64,000 nt of DNA from Actomonas aquatica (GCF_019679435.2 NZ_CP139781.1:3348001-3412000), one strand, 5' to 3'; numbered from the stretch's first letter, positions 1-8,538 are shown. The notes: a model not told the origin generated them from the letters alone. Numbers and translations: made by a program.

Positions 1-1774
1 CCAGCCAAAGGCTGAGCACTACTTCGTCATCCAGCGTGCGACGCCAAATGCGAAGGTCATCGAGCACGAAGTCACTTACAGAGGTAAGAGAATGTTGGTC
101 GTGGCCCAGAATGAGGGAATAATGTGGCGAAATACTCAGTGGCAGCGCCCGTTCGATGGTTCGGGTTCCTTGCTCCTGACCGTTGAGGTAAAGGGTCACC
201 GCGAGATCGTCTACCGCCACCGCGAAGTGAAACCACTCGTCATGCGACGTCGGCAGAATAGTAGCAACCTCCACGCCGTCATCCCCCCAATACCCTCGAA
301 GTCCCGCCATCAGGACACCTCGATTCAGCGCCACGCTGAGTCCCAACGCCCCCTGATCGATCGGACGCAGCTCCAAAAACTGCCCACTATTGCCATCGGC
401 CCTCACCCAACCGGCGACGGTTAGCTTGTGCCGGCCGTCCACGGCAAAGTCTTCCTCAAGTGGATAGGTGATTAAACTGCCCCACCCTATTCTCGCCGCC
501 GCCTCTTCACGCCCGAATCGATCCGGAACCCACGCTACCCGCGACTGGGTCGCTTGGGGCAGGTTTCCAACCATATTGACCGTCGAGCCATCGAACGGAA
601 ATTGGCAGACCATTTCGACCGCCATTGAACCGTAGACAAAACGCGAACCTGGTAGGCCGGCTTCTTTAGCCCGTGAGTCGCTGCCCGTTCCGGATTCCTT
701 ACCAGCGATCAAGTTCGACGTGGTCTTTGCCACTTCTCCAATCTCCCCTTCGCCGGACGAAGCGAAATTATTATCGCTCCCAAGTCTAAGCCACAATGCC
801 AGCCCCACCGCTCCTGCCGCCAACAAGCCCCAACGCAGCCAGTCGCGATGCCGAGATCGCACAACCCCAAAGGCTTTCGCCGCCCTGCGCGATTTGACTC
901 CGTTCCCGGAAAGCTGGCCGACCAGTTCACCGACACTCGACGGTCGATCCTCGACCTTTTTGGCTAGGCACCCAGCAATGGCCTCTTCCCAATACAGGGG
1001 AATTCGCGAGCTACTACCAAGGGCCTCCCGTTTGCGGTTGATCAACATCGGCGTGCGATGGACCACTTGGGTGAACAAGTCGCCGCGAAGAAACGGAGGC
1101 TCTCCCGCCAGCAGCTCGTAAAGCGTAGCCCCCACCCCGTAGACATCGTCTCCGGTGCAGCTGAGCTCCCCCCAGAGCTGCTGAGGACTCATGTAAACCA
1201 AGGTTCCTCCGGACGCCACCGTGCTCACTCGCGCCAAAGTTTCCGTCGTTTGCGCCGCCACTCCAAAATCCGTCACCTTAATCACCCCCTTCTCAGACAG
1301 GATTAGATTAGCCGGCTTGATATCCCGATGCACTACGCCCTGCCCATGGGCGTAGTCCAAGGCAGACGCCAAATCGGGCAGCCATCGCAAAATGTCTTCC
1401 GGCGCGGCTAACTCCTCGCTCAGACCCAAACGCCAAGTCGACAAGGTCCGCCCAGTGACGAGTTCCATCGCAATCGCCAGCCCGGCTTCACCCACGTGCA
1501 AGTCGTGCAGGCGAACGATGTTGGGATGATGTAACTCTCGGGTGCGCCGCACCTCGTTGCGAATTCGGCGCATGCCGGCCTCATCCCAACGTAGAACTTC
1601 AGGCAGCACCTTCAGCGCAACCCGCTCCTCCAACACCCGATCCTTTACTTCCCAAACCGACCCCACGCCGCCACGGCCCAACATCCGCACAAACTCGAAA
1701 CGATCAAACCAGACGACTCCCGGTTGCGGGGTACCGAAATGTTCCGTGGGCTCATCCGGTAAGCGATGGGACAT
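1..1774 (-). CDS. Ser/Thr protein kinase with C-terminal LamG-like domain, partial
   Basis: Membrane-anchored Hanks-type kinase; the 3' end lies outside the window, so at least 591 codons are present. The start is the ATG at 1774-1772 (MSHRLPDEPT). Visible motifs are the Gly loop LGRGGVGSVW (about 32-41), VALK with Lys55, HRD at 149-151, DFG at 169-171 and an APE region written SPQQL. A single hydrophobic segment (WLRWGLLAAGAVGLALWL, about 312-329) should put the C-terminal part outside the cytoplasm. That part reads like a concanavalin/LamG fold (HKLTVAGWVRADG, DEWFHFAVAVDD, LDDLRIWRRTL). The family phosphorylates Ser/Thr in response to an external cue; binding of a glycan or protein by the LamG part is inference. 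No partner gene is visible. Confidence 0.9.
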   Translation of the reverse strand, partial: MSHRLPDEPTEHFGTPQPGVVWFDRFEFVRMLGRGGVGSVWEVKDRVLEERVALKVLPEVLRWDEAGMRRIRNEVRRTRELHHPNIVRLHDLHVGEAGLAIAMELVTGRTLSTWRLGLSEELAAPEDILRWLPDLASALDYAHGQGVVHRDIKPANLILSEKGVIKVTDFGVAAQTTETLARVSTVASGGTLVYMSPQQLWGELSCTGDDVYGVGATLYELLAGEPPFLRGDLFTQVVHRTPMLINRKREALGSSSRIPLYWEEAIAGCLAKKVEDRPSSVGELVGQLSGNGVKSRRAAKAFGVVRSRHRDWLRWGLLAAGAVGLALWLRLGSDNNFASSGEGEIGEVAKTTSNLIAGKESGTGSDSRAKEAGLPGSRFVYGSMAVEMVCQFPFDGSTVNMVGNLPQATQSRVAWVPDRFGREEAAARIGWGSLITYPLEEDFAVDGRHKLTVAGWVRADGNSGQFLELRPIDQGALGLSVALNRGVLMAGLRGYWGDDGVEVATILPTSHDEWFHFAVAVDDLAVTLYLNGQEQGTRTIERALPLSISPHYSLILGHDQHSLTSVSDFVLDDLRIWRRTLDDEVVLSLWL

Positions 1775-1841
1775 TACTCCATGAGAAACAGTTACTTCGA
1801 TCACCGGGCAAACAAAACCAGCGGCAAATCACCACAGCCGC

Positions 1842-1860
1842 GCTCTCTCCGGGAGAGAGC
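1842..1860. repeat. Short inverted repeat upstream of the kinase gene
   Basis: GCTCTCTCC and GGAGAGAGC flank a single G and are followed by TTTCT on the plus strand. It could be a weak terminator for the remnant to its right or a regulatory hairpin ahead of the kinase; neither can be decided from sequence. Confidence 0.35.
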
Positions 1861-1984
1861 TTTCTCACGCGCTTTAACTATTGAAGCGGTATTCAGATTC
1901 TTACTCAGAAATGAAATAATCTCCGCAATACTTCGGAAACGGGGCGAAAACAGATCCGAGCACGTCTGCTCGACTGACCGTGCG

Positions 1985-2475
1985 TAACCGCGACCCCGAT
2001 GGTCGTAGCCGCATCGCGAATAACCCAGGCGGCTATTGTGGGAGATAGGCGCATTGAAATCGAACAGGTTGCGCACCACCAGCCCGACCCTGAGTGCGGG
2101 TTCCGGCCACCAACCCAGCGATAGGTGAGTGAAGATCCCACTGCTCAGGTTAATCTCACCATCCACCGCATGGCCCCGACCCACTGAGCGGCCGATGTGG
2201 TTCGACTGCACTGAGGTGTTCCACTACCCGTGCTGATAGCTGCCGATCGCCCCCCCCCGCCAATGCGGCGCACCGGAATCTCCAGCCAACTGCCGGTTGC
2301 CACAGAGAGGATCCTCGCGCAAATCAGACACTTGGAAAGTCGCCACAAAGTTCATCCGCCATGACCCGTCACTGGCATCAGACCACGACGGCTTAGCAAT
2401 GAAGTCCCAAACCTGCACCGAGGCCTCATTGATGTTCACATGACTATCATCAATCTGGCGTATCCCCCTAGGGCG
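1985..2475 (-). pseudogene. TonB-dependent receptor C-terminal relic
   Basis: Read on the minus strand, this stretch gives the last strands of a TonB-dependent receptor barrel: SWRMNFVATFQVSDL, then GAPHWRGGAIGSYQHG, WNTSVQSNHIGRSVG, ALRVGLVVRNLFDFNAP and SRLGYSRCGYDHRGRGYA. An in-frame TAG at 2224-2226 separates GSYQHG from WNTSV, where intact receptors read straight through. The plug and most of the barrel are missing upstream, where transposase-like sequence begins, and the usual terminal phenylalanine is lost downstream. This is a dead fragment, possibly truncated by the neighbouring insertion element. The boundaries are estimates from where homology-like sequence stops. Confidence 0.7.
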
Positions 2476-2649
2476 TGTCTGGGAAAGACCGGAACAGGCA
2501 AAGTATCCATAACTGGGATACAATTGTTTGACTCCACTCGGTGCTCTGTTACGGATCTCGTTGTGAATCAGCAACCAAGGTTCGTCCTCGGCGATGTCGA
2601 GTGGGGCGAACTAAAAAAATTAAAGCCCGGCGTGATCAACTGACCGGGG

Positions 2650-2858
2650 CGAAGCGCTGTGGCCGCACGTGTAAAAACATGCGACTGCGCATTGAAGCGA
2701 TCTTGTGGATCCTGCGCACAGGGGCTCCTTGGCGAGATTTGCCCGAGTATTTTGGCCACTGGAAGAGCGTGTATGATCGCTTTCGAGCGTGGTCTCAAAA
2801 CGGTCTGTGGTCGGTGCTCTTGGCCCAGATCAGTGCTCAGGCGCGGGATGATGAATAA
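2650..2858 (+). mobile_element. IS5/IS427-type transposase remnant (orfA part)
   Basis: The reading frame MRLRIEAILWILRTGAP, WRDLPEYFGHWKSVYDRF, RAWSQNGLWSVLL is the N-terminal helix-turn-helix part of IS5-family (IS427-like) transposases. The usual start of orfA is not recognisable and the frame stops at TAA 2856-2858, before the catalytic DDE part. No orfB or clear terminal inverted repeats follow. It is a short remnant next to the broken receptor and probably explains that gene's loss. Confidence 0.75.
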
Positions 2859-2870
2859 CCCCAAGATTCA

Positions 2871-3317
2871 TCAGTGTTTGTCCTTCCGAGCTTTTCCGAC
2901 GCGTCGAATGTCGCGAGAATCAGCACGAGCACGTAGCTCCCCGTGGAGTTGCGAGACGCCGATCACCAACGTGCGAAGCTGCTCCAGCAGCGCGTCGATC
3001 GATTCCGCACGACGAAGCGCCTCGACATGACGCACTAGAGGCGCGTCAGACGGTAGCGACACGGCGTTCCATTCGAGACTTTGGAGGCAGTCCGTTGCTC
3101 CGTGAATGATGAGCGCCAGAGCCCGTAAGTTCGCCGGCGAAGAAAGGTCGTCGGGCCTCCCGCTGGCGACACCCTTGGCTAGTCGAGCGACCAGAGCTTC
3201 ATGAACAATTTGCGACGCGTCGCAATCTAGCCGTGCTTGCTCTGCCGCGAGGAGCGCTTCTTCCGCCTTAGATATCGCAGTGCTTACTCGCCTGCTTCTC
3301 TTCCGTTTACTGCTCAT
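2871..3317 (-). CDS. Hypothetical protein, 148 aa
   Basis: I chose ATG 3317-3315 (MSSKRKRSRRVSTA) because GGGAGG lies 8 bases upstream; a longer frame to 3350 lacks such a site. The protein is soluble and mostly helical, with a basic N-terminus, an alanine-rich helix (STAISKAEEALLAAEQARLD), a middle part naming no family (LRALALIIHGATDCLQSLEW) and a basic tail RRVGKARKDKH. No catalytic motif is visible. It starts 388 bases from the next gene upstream and abuts the IS remnant, so it may be an orphan accessory gene. Function unknown. Confidence 0.55.
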   Translation of the reverse strand: MSSKRKRSRRVSTAISKAEEALLAAEQARLDCDASQIVHEALVARLAKGVASGRPDDLSSPANLRALALIIHGATDCLQSLEWNAVSLPSDAPLVRHVEALRRAESIDALLEQLRTLVIGVSQLHGELRARADSRDIRRVGKARKDKH

Positions 3318-3705
3318 CGATTTGCCCTCCCAAGGCATGTGGTAGGCCACTGCATAAACTTGCTGTCACAGCTCGTAGATCCGTCCGTCCGCCAAACCCT
3401 GAAGAAGGAGTGTGTTCCCGCCCTTGATTCAGTTCGTCCAAACAAACCCGACTTCAGTTGTTCCGATAGGGTACCATTCGCCCATCGTGTTGAACCCGAT
3501 TTCGCGGCGCGTCGCCTAGATGAACTCCCCAAAAGGTTGTGAACCTGAGACACCCACCGAATTGGAGAGTGATTCGAATCTCCCCGAGGGGGCTGCCGTA
3601 TTTGTGCGTCGACTACGCAACAACATATTCGAACGAGTCCCAGGCCCGTGCAATTAGGGTGAAAGGAAACCGCCCTAGGCTCCTTCGTGAAAGTCGGATC
3701 CGCGC
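3318..3705. other. Intergenic stretch without a recognised gene
   Basis: About 390 bases. Open frames here do not read like proteins. A palindrome-like block near 3565-3585 (GGAGAGTGATTCGAATCTCC) resembles a tRNA T-arm, but no acceptor or anticodon stem can be built around it. Confidence 0.5.
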
Positions 3706-4038
3706 TCAAAACAGTTCTCCTTGGCACCATGAACTGTGGTCCAGTTTTTTGGATTTTCTCTGCTCAGGCTCCTTAGGCATGGCAGGACGAATCGCGGGCA
3801 GAGATTCTCCCGTCGCCGCGACGCGTCGCGCACGAGCCCGTTCTTTAGCCAGTGCCTTTAACGCACTGGCCAAACCGTAGATTCTGGGACCGAATTTAGC
3901 GACGGCCGCCTCAAACAAAGGCAGTTGTTCCGGGGTTAGGAAAATCCGACGTTCAATCAGTTGCCCTTTTGTGAGCGCGCGCATCTTCGCGGCACGTTCT
4001 CGGTCCTTTTCACGTTTGATGGTCTTTTTGGTTTTCAT
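3706..4038 (-). CDS. Small basic hypothetical protein, 110 aa
   Basis: Starts MKTKKTIKREKDRERAAKMR and carries a compact middle segment (IERRIFLTPEQLPLFEAAV, then KFGPRIYGLASALKAL) followed by a very basic stretch (KERARARRV). The charge pattern and LTPEQLPLF helix would suit a nucleic-acid-binding or antitoxin-like role, but no named domain is recognisable. The gene begins 18 bases after the stop of the helix-turn-helix gene upstream on the same strand, so the two are probably cotranscribed, with this one second. A GGGGGGG tract just before the ATG (4041-4048) may serve as the ribosome site. Confidence 0.6.
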   Translation of the reverse strand: MKTKKTIKREKDRERAAKMRALTKGQLIERRIFLTPEQLPLFEAAVAKFGPRIYGLASALKALAKERARARRVAATGESLPAIRPAMPKEPEQRKSKKLDHSSWCQGELF

Positions 4039-4056
4039 AGGAAGGGGGGGGCGCAG

Positions 4057-4584
4057 CTACAGCGCTGAAAGCGCTTCAAGCACTTTGAGAACGGCCGGCC
4101 GCTTTTTCACATCGGCCCACAATGCGAGCATTCGCCGGTCGTCTTCGCTCTCCGCCACCATCACCACAGGGGAAGGCTTTGTGTCTTTCCGATCGCTGGA
4201 CGGACGAAGTTCCGCTGCCATCGCGAGAATGGAGTCTGGACGAAGCCGAAGCTCCGCCGCCGCCTTGCGATCGAGTTGCTCACCTTGAGCGACCAGTCCA
4301 ACCAGAATGCCAAGATCGTAACGCAAGACTCGGGCGTTGAGGCGGTCGGGTTCGAATCCTCGGATGGGCTCCCAACGAGCAACGGTGCGCGAGCTCACTC
4401 CAAGAGCAGCTGCAAGTTCCTCACGCGTGAGTTTCAGGCTATGGTGGGGCACAGCACAACCGACCAAGCCAATCTCCAGCTTGGGTGGTATGGTTGGAAG
4501 TCGACTCCTCCCCGAAAACGAGCAGCCCGGCCGCCCCCTTGTAGGGGGAGCTTTGATGCTCGGACTATCGGTCGGAGGTTCCAT
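4057..4584 (-). CDS. Helix-turn-helix transcriptional regulator-like protein
   Basis: The segment LKLTREELAAALGVSSRTVA followed by RWEPIRGFEPDRL is a typical XRE/MerR-like helix-turn-helix with the recognition helix SSRTVARWE (about residues 64-72). The C-terminal part (AELRLRPDSILAMAAELRPS, EDDRRMLALWADVKKRPAV) is helical and unassigned. The first 45 residues are rich in Pro, Gly and Arg and may be untranslated; an internal GTG start near VPHHSLKLTREE is possible. It precedes the 110-aa gene by 18 bases, like a regulator/partner pair. Target unknown. Confidence 0.6.
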   Translation of the reverse strand: MEPPTDSPSIKAPPTRGRPGCSFSGRSRLPTIPPKLEIGLVGCAVPHHSLKLTREELAAALGVSSRTVARWEPIRGFEPDRLNARVLRYDLGILVGLVAQGEQLDRKAAAELRLRPDSILAMAAELRPSSDRKDTKPSPVVMVAESEDDRRMLALWADVKKRPAVLKVLEALSAL

Positions 4585-5297
4585 CTTCTACTTCCCATTA
4601 TGGCGGACAGATCCGGGGGTGTGCCCAAACCGGCACCAAGCCCGCCCCCCGGAGTACACGGCCCTCGAAATCCACGGCTATACGGCCCACTAGGACTCCA
4701 GTCATCCAGTGCTGCGCGTTGGGAACCACGGGGCACGTTGGACGCGAACGCGGCTGGATCGCCCCCCCCAATCTCGCACAGATTGCAGAATCCTCCCGAA
4801 CGCCTCGGCGTCTGAAAATTTTGTCATGAAACCGCCATAGTGGCGGCCTCCCACACAGCAGGTGCTTATAGGATTGGGGGCTGGATAGACTGTATGAATC
4901 GCGGAACCGCATCGGCCTTTACCTAATTATGGCGAATACCGTGGGGGGGGGGGGCCCGATACGCGTGGGGACCTGCAAATCAGGTCTGCCGATGCAACGT
5001 CGGTTGACTGCGCGAGCGCGGCTCTTCCGTGCCGGACAAAGGGGGGGGGGCGTTGGCCGGTTCATCCGGCGTCATTTGCCATAGCCCTCCTCGCGCGCAC
5101 GCGCGCGCGAGTTTGACTGGCACCATCGACCCGTTACCAGAAATCGCTTTCTCTCGAGACCCCGCCGTCCCCCCCCCCCCCGCGCCCGAAGCCCGCAGAA
5201 GGCCCGAATCAGGGGCTCGAGGTAGCCGCAATACTGCAAAAAGAATGGAAGCCACCGGAGGCCCCCCCGGGGGGTGCGCGAGCAGGCGAAAGGCCGA
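4585..5297. other. Gene-poor stretch with long G/C homopolymers
   Basis: No credible gene. It contains G12 (4943-4954), G10 (5041-5050) and C13 (5169-5181), plus a CG-alternating palindrome near 5091-5112 (CTCGCGCGC / GCGCGCGAG). Such runs are rare in the rest of the window and suggest unconstrained or hard-to-sequence DNA. Confidence 0.6.
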
Positions 5298-5447
5298 TCA
5301 GTTCACCTCGTGTATCTCTCCCAGCGCGACGCCGGTGGTGCTGTTCACACCGGAGACGGTAGCCGTGCAGGTGCCGGGATCCAACCCAACGAGCACGGCC
5401 GAATCCTTGTCCTCACCCACCAGTGCAGTCCGTGAAGCCCCCGTTCC
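5298..5447 (-). pseudogene. C-terminal relic of a large secreted repeat protein
   Basis: The minus strand reads GTGASRTALVGEDKDSAVLV, GLDPGTCTATVSGVNSTTGV, ALGEIHEVN, stop. This resembles the conserved tail of large secreted Verrucomicrobiota proteins (the usual form is like LPPGSYTAQVSGVGGTTGVALVEVYEV). An in-frame TAG at 5448-5450 lies immediately upstream and nothing homologous precedes it, so only the last 49 codons survive. It is probably the 3' stub of a deleted gene. Confidence 0.55.
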
Positions 5448-5523
5448 CTACATTATGGGGGCTTAGTGGGAAGGTGGGGCGAGTCGGCAGGAGGACTGGG
5501 AAAATGCGGTGATTCAGGGGGCT

Positions 5524-5548
5524 ATTCGCCGCAGAATGTGCGGCGAAT
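5524..5548. repeat. 10-bp stem hairpin
   Basis: ATTCGCCGCA and TGCGGCGAAT pair perfectly around a 5-base loop. There is no U-run, so it is not a canonical terminator; it sits in the 380-base gap before the ParS-like gene. Confidence 0.5.
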
Positions 5549-5830
5549 CGGGCCCCGATCTGAAAGTTATCAAAAAACGCTAACTTGGGGTAACTTCGCT
5601 ATAAATGGCGGCGACCAGTGGGGAGTGCGGTTTCCGTGAGGCCCGAAAAGGAAGCCATATTGCTATCGTTCTCGATCCTTCTGATCGACGCTGCGGATGG
5701 TGACAAAAACTTCGCCGCAACAAACCTATGCGAGCGACTTTGAGCGCGTGGGTAAGGAGAAGGTTTGGGAGGACCAAATCAGCAAGGAAGAGTTGGCAAA
5801 TTCTTGGAAACCAAGGACGATAACCACGCA

Positions 5831-6199
5831 ATGAATACGGACTTCTCAGTCTGCCGCGACACCTCGAGCGGGATGCTCGATCCGGGTAAGGTTGCTGCAC
5901 TGTTCAGGTACTCTTTGGATGAACTGGCTGCTCTGCTGAAGGTGTCGCCGACGGAACTCATCGGCCAGAGCGACTCCGCGAGGATTCAGACCCTACTAGA
6001 GCCGTTTGATCAGGTCGCGCGCTACTTGGGTTGGTGCCGAGACAAACCCGAGCGATTTCAGGCATGGCTGGCTGATCCTAATCCAGACTTCGCCTCAATC
6101 GGCAACGTACAGCCATCTCCGCGGAAGCTTTTAGAAATGGGGCACATTAAAATTGTCGCAACCTACGTACGGAATCGATGCCTCGGCCTACCCTCCTGA
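5831..6199 (+). CDS. Xre/MbcA/ParS-like antitoxin protein (orphan)
   Basis: The start MNTDFSVCRDTSS is preferred over an upstream in-frame ATG because the N-terminal extension is low-complexity and AAGGA lies upstream of 5831. The 122-residue protein has a small helical part (LFRYSLDELAALLKVSPTEL) followed by the Xre/MbcA/ParS toxin-binding pattern: RIQTLLEPFDQVARYLGWCR, KPERFQAWLADPNPDF, PRKLLEMGHIKIVATYV. Family members usually neutralise a RES-domain toxin that depletes NAD. No RES gene follows: the next 350 bases show no convincing frame. It may be an orphan or a relic of a two-gene module. Confidence 0.65.
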   Translation: MNTDFSVCRDTSSGMLDPGKVAALFRYSLDELAALLKVSPTELIGQSDSARIQTLLEPFDQVARYLGWCRDKPERFQAWLADPNPDFASIGNVQPSPRKLLEMGHIKIVATYVRNRCLGLPS

Positions 6200-6552
6200 T
6201 GGGCCATCTCAGCCTCAAGCCAGTCGTTGGTTCTAGGAAATCCACACTCCCGAACAAGCAAGTTTGCCATGATTCCACTCCCGAGATCGTGGAGGAACAG
6301 TTCGCAAATGGGTTTGATTGCCCAGCCGAGCGAATTGTCGTCCTTCTCAGAATCAAGGCTGAGAACGTCGCCGCGATTGAGGAGTCTTTCAGCGCTCCGA
6401 TGCCTTGGTTTCCGGCAGTGTTTACGGCCAGGGAGCGACATGCCCTCCTACCTAGTAAGCGCTCCTAGGATAGATGATGGAACGGCACACCGCCGCGCGA
6501 AGACGACGAACCAGTTCTCGTAGAAAAAGGTACGGTTCGCCTAGAATCACAT
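6200..6552. other. Intergenic stretch, no gene assigned
   Basis: Short overlapping frames on both strands (plus 6178-6468, minus 6163-6441) encode no recognisable domain. A degenerate toxin gene belonging to the ParS-like gene could have stood here, but I see no RES motif. Confidence 0.4.
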
Positions 6553-7191
6553 TCAGGAAAGCACCTTCGCCGGATCGAGCGAGGCAGGCTTCCGCATCCC
6601 TCCGATCGCACGGACTGCCTCCGCAATCTCGTCGTCATCCACGTGCAGGTAACGCTGGGTCGTCGAGCAGCTCGCATGACCCATGACCGCCCGGGTCAGA
6701 TTCAAGTCGTGTTGCGTGATCGAGTAGATTCGGCGGCAGAAGGTTTTCCGCAGGGTGTGCGTGCCGTAGACGCCATCGTCATCAAGCCCAGAACTCCTCA
6801 GCACCGCGTGAACAATGTCGGTAAGTCGCTTGCCGCGAAAGCGGCTGGGAAAGAGGGGTAAATTCATCGGCAACTCGCCCTCCCCTGCTCGATCCATCAA
6901 GAATCGGTGCAGGCAATCCACCGCAGCATCGTTCAACGGGACAATTCTTGAGGTCACGCCCCGGCGGCGAGCACCGCTGCCACCCTTCATCCGCGCACGC
7001 GTGACCTTAACTTGGGGACGCACTCCCGCTCCATCCCACACATCGCCGACATTGAGCGACAGGAGCTCGCTGATCCGAAACCCGGTCTGCAGCCCCAGCG
7101 TAACCAAGGCTTGGTCGCGGAGCGGGAAATCGGAAAGAACCGATAGGACGAGCGGGAGTTCGTTTTCGAGGATGGGTTTTCGACCTGGCAC
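6553..7191 (-). CDS. Tyrosine recombinase, catalytic domain only
   Basis: A 212-aa tyrosine site-specific recombinase. The catalytic set is visible: Arg39 in TGFRISELL, Lys69 in ARMKGGSG, His145 and Arg148 in THTLRKTF, His172 in MGHASCSTTQ and the nucleophile Tyr181 in RYLHV. Most phage integrases and XerC/D are about 300 aa because of an N-terminal arm/core-binding domain, which is absent, so this is a minimal recombinase. It is the last gene of a minus-strand trio, starting 18 bases after the phosphoesterase stop. A tRNA(CAU) gene about 1.7 kb away could be a past integration target, which is inference. It is too short and too distant to be the integrase of the cassette array near 25-28 kb. 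Confidence 0.85.
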   Translation of the reverse strand: MPGRKPILENELPLVLSVLSDFPLRDQALVTLGLQTGFRISELLSLNVGDVWDGAGVRPQVKVTRARMKGGSGARRRGVTSRIVPLNDAAVDCLHRFLMDRAGEGELPMNLPLFPSRFRGKRLTDIVHAVLRSSGLDDDGVYGTHTLRKTFCRRIYSITQHDLNLTRAVMGHASCSTTQRYLHVDDDEIAEAVRAIGGMRKPASLDPAKVLS

Positions 7192-7209
7192 AGACCAAGT
7201 TGGGGCAAC

Positions 7210-7884
7210 TCACCCCGGAAGACGGCGCCCGTCACGCTGCCCCATGCCGCTATTCCACCGCACCGTCCCGGCATCCAGGTCGATGTCGATACGAGCCGGT
7301 TCCGCAGCGGTGCTACGCCGGCGCCCAGGATTGAGGATAACCGACTGACCAACTCGCCCCACCCACCGCTTCGGCTGATGCACGTGTCCCGTCAAAACGA
7401 GCCGCGGTTTGAGCAGCTCAGCATCAAGGTAGTCGCGCAGGCCAATGTCGCCCCAATCCACACCTTCGGGCCTTTGAATAGCCGTGCACGACTTTGCCGG
7501 CGGCTGATGGCTGAGAAGCAGATCGAAATCTCCCCACATGGGCGCCTCACACCAATCCGAGATCCCGATCCGTAGACCATGGATTTCCACGACGGACTCC
7601 TTGGTGCCAATAGTCCGAGCTCGCAGCTCCTGAATCCAATCGGCCGCGCCATAGGGCAATTCGACGTCACGGGTATCGTGGTTCCCCGAGCAGATTAGCA
7701 ACTTGCCCTGCAAGCCCTCCCCGAATTTCCGAACCATCTCAATCTGCCGATCGACCGGTGTGCGCAGGGCTTCATCGATCAGGTCTCCGGTCAAAGCCAC
7801 GAGATCGTAGTTCGCCGCGTTGCGGGAAACCCAATCGAACCACGGCTGATGTCCATGGAAGTCGGTTACGTGCAGAATTCTCAT
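7210..7884 (-). CDS. Calcineurin-like metallophosphoesterase
   Basis: The metal-binding motifs are all present in order: DFHGHQ (N-terminus, DxH), GDLIDE, GNHDTRD, a histidine in LLSHQPP and GHVHQPKRW. At about 224 aa it is a single-domain, soluble enzyme related to the small YfcE/ICP-type phosphodiesterases. The ATG at 7884-7882 (MRILHVTDFHG) is preferred over a GTG 9 bases upstream. It lies between an unknown protein gene (30 bases upstream) and the tyrosine recombinase (18 bases downstream), so the three are probably one transcript. Substrate unknown; the context allows a nuclease or nucleotide phosphodiesterase role in a mobile or defence-like module, but nothing here proves that. Confidence 0.85.
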   Translation of the reverse strand: MRILHVTDFHGHQPWFDWVSRNAANYDLVALTGDLIDEALRTPVDRQIEMVRKFGEGLQGKLLICSGNHDTRDVELPYGAADWIQELRARTIGTKESVVEIHGLRIGISDWCEAPMWGDFDLLLSHQPPAKSCTAIQRPEGVDWGDIGLRDYLDAELLKPRLVLTGHVHQPKRWVGRVGQSVILNPGRRRSTAAEPARIDIDLDAGTVRWNSGMGQRDGRRLPG

Positions 7885-7914
7885 CGTCACCAAGTTGGGC
7901 TCGTCGGGCGCGCG

Positions 7915-8538
7915 TCAAACGCCACTACCATTTCCACTCTTTCGCTTCATCGGAATCTTGAGCGGCACCGCATCCGGAGCCGACTGAAGAAATCGGCGCA
8001 GACCCTCATGGAGAGCGGGTTGAACGATCTGACACAGCCCGGTCCCCGTCTCGTAACCGAGGTAGCATCGCGGATACACTATCTCGTCTCGTGAGGGATT
8101 CTTGGGACGCGGCCTAGGCACCAGGACTTTGTTCGCATCGCCTGAAGTGTATCCATAGGTCGCGAGACATTCCACCGCACGACGAAACACAAAGAGAAGC
8201 AGACCGGGCCATGGACATTGGGTCCACCACCCACGTGCATCCATGGCGATCGGCGTTCCTTGGTTGTCGCCAGGAAACATTACAATGCCGAAGACCCACC
8301 TGGTGGTTGGTAGGTATCCCAGCTCGAGGTGCTCTTTCATTTCACTGAAAGGAGCGTGCCACGATTCCTGACCACCAAGTTGGCGCCATAGGGTATAAGT
8401 CGAACGGGAACCAGGAAGAGCATAGGCCATGCGATCCGCGAGGCAGAGTTCCTCGATGAGATCGGGACGGACCCTGAAATGCCACGGCTCCGGAACCCGC
8501 AGATAGATGCGATTTTTCGGAAGGTTTGAGTTCTCCAT
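7915..8538 (-). CDS. Hypothetical protein, 207 aa, first gene of recombinase operon
   Basis: Starts MENSNLPKNRIYLRVPEPWH. It is rich in Trp, Tyr and Pro, with the segments TYTLWRQLGGQESWHAPFSE, RWVFGIVMFPGDNQG, ARGWWTQCPWPGLLLFVFRR and VYPRCYLGYETGTGLCQ. No signal peptide, only one moderately hydrophobic stretch (GLLLFVFRRAVECL) and no catalytic motif that I recognise. It ends 30 bases before the metallophosphoesterase start and heads the three-gene minus-strand operon. Base composition is a little lower in GC than the glycan locus, in keeping with an acquired module. Function unknown. Confidence 0.6.
   Translation of the reverse strand: MENSNLPKNRIYLRVPEPWHFRVRPDLIEELCLADRMAYALPGSRSTYTLWRQLGGQESWHAPFSEMKEHLELGYLPTTRWVFGIVMFPGDNQGTPIAMDARGWWTQCPWPGLLLFVFRRAVECLATYGYTSGDANKVLVPRPRPKNPSRDEIVYPRCYLGYETGTGLCQIVQPALHEGLRRFLQSAPDAVPLKIPMKRKSGNGSGV

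Noticed and set aside
3553..3600. T-arm-like palindrome suggesting a tRNA or tmRNA
   Set aside because: No acceptor, D or anticodon stem fits on either strand.
6553..7191. Tyrosine recombinase as the integron integrase of the cassette array
   Set aside because: It is 18 kb away, only 212 aa and lacks the IntI-specific insertion; it belongs to another module.
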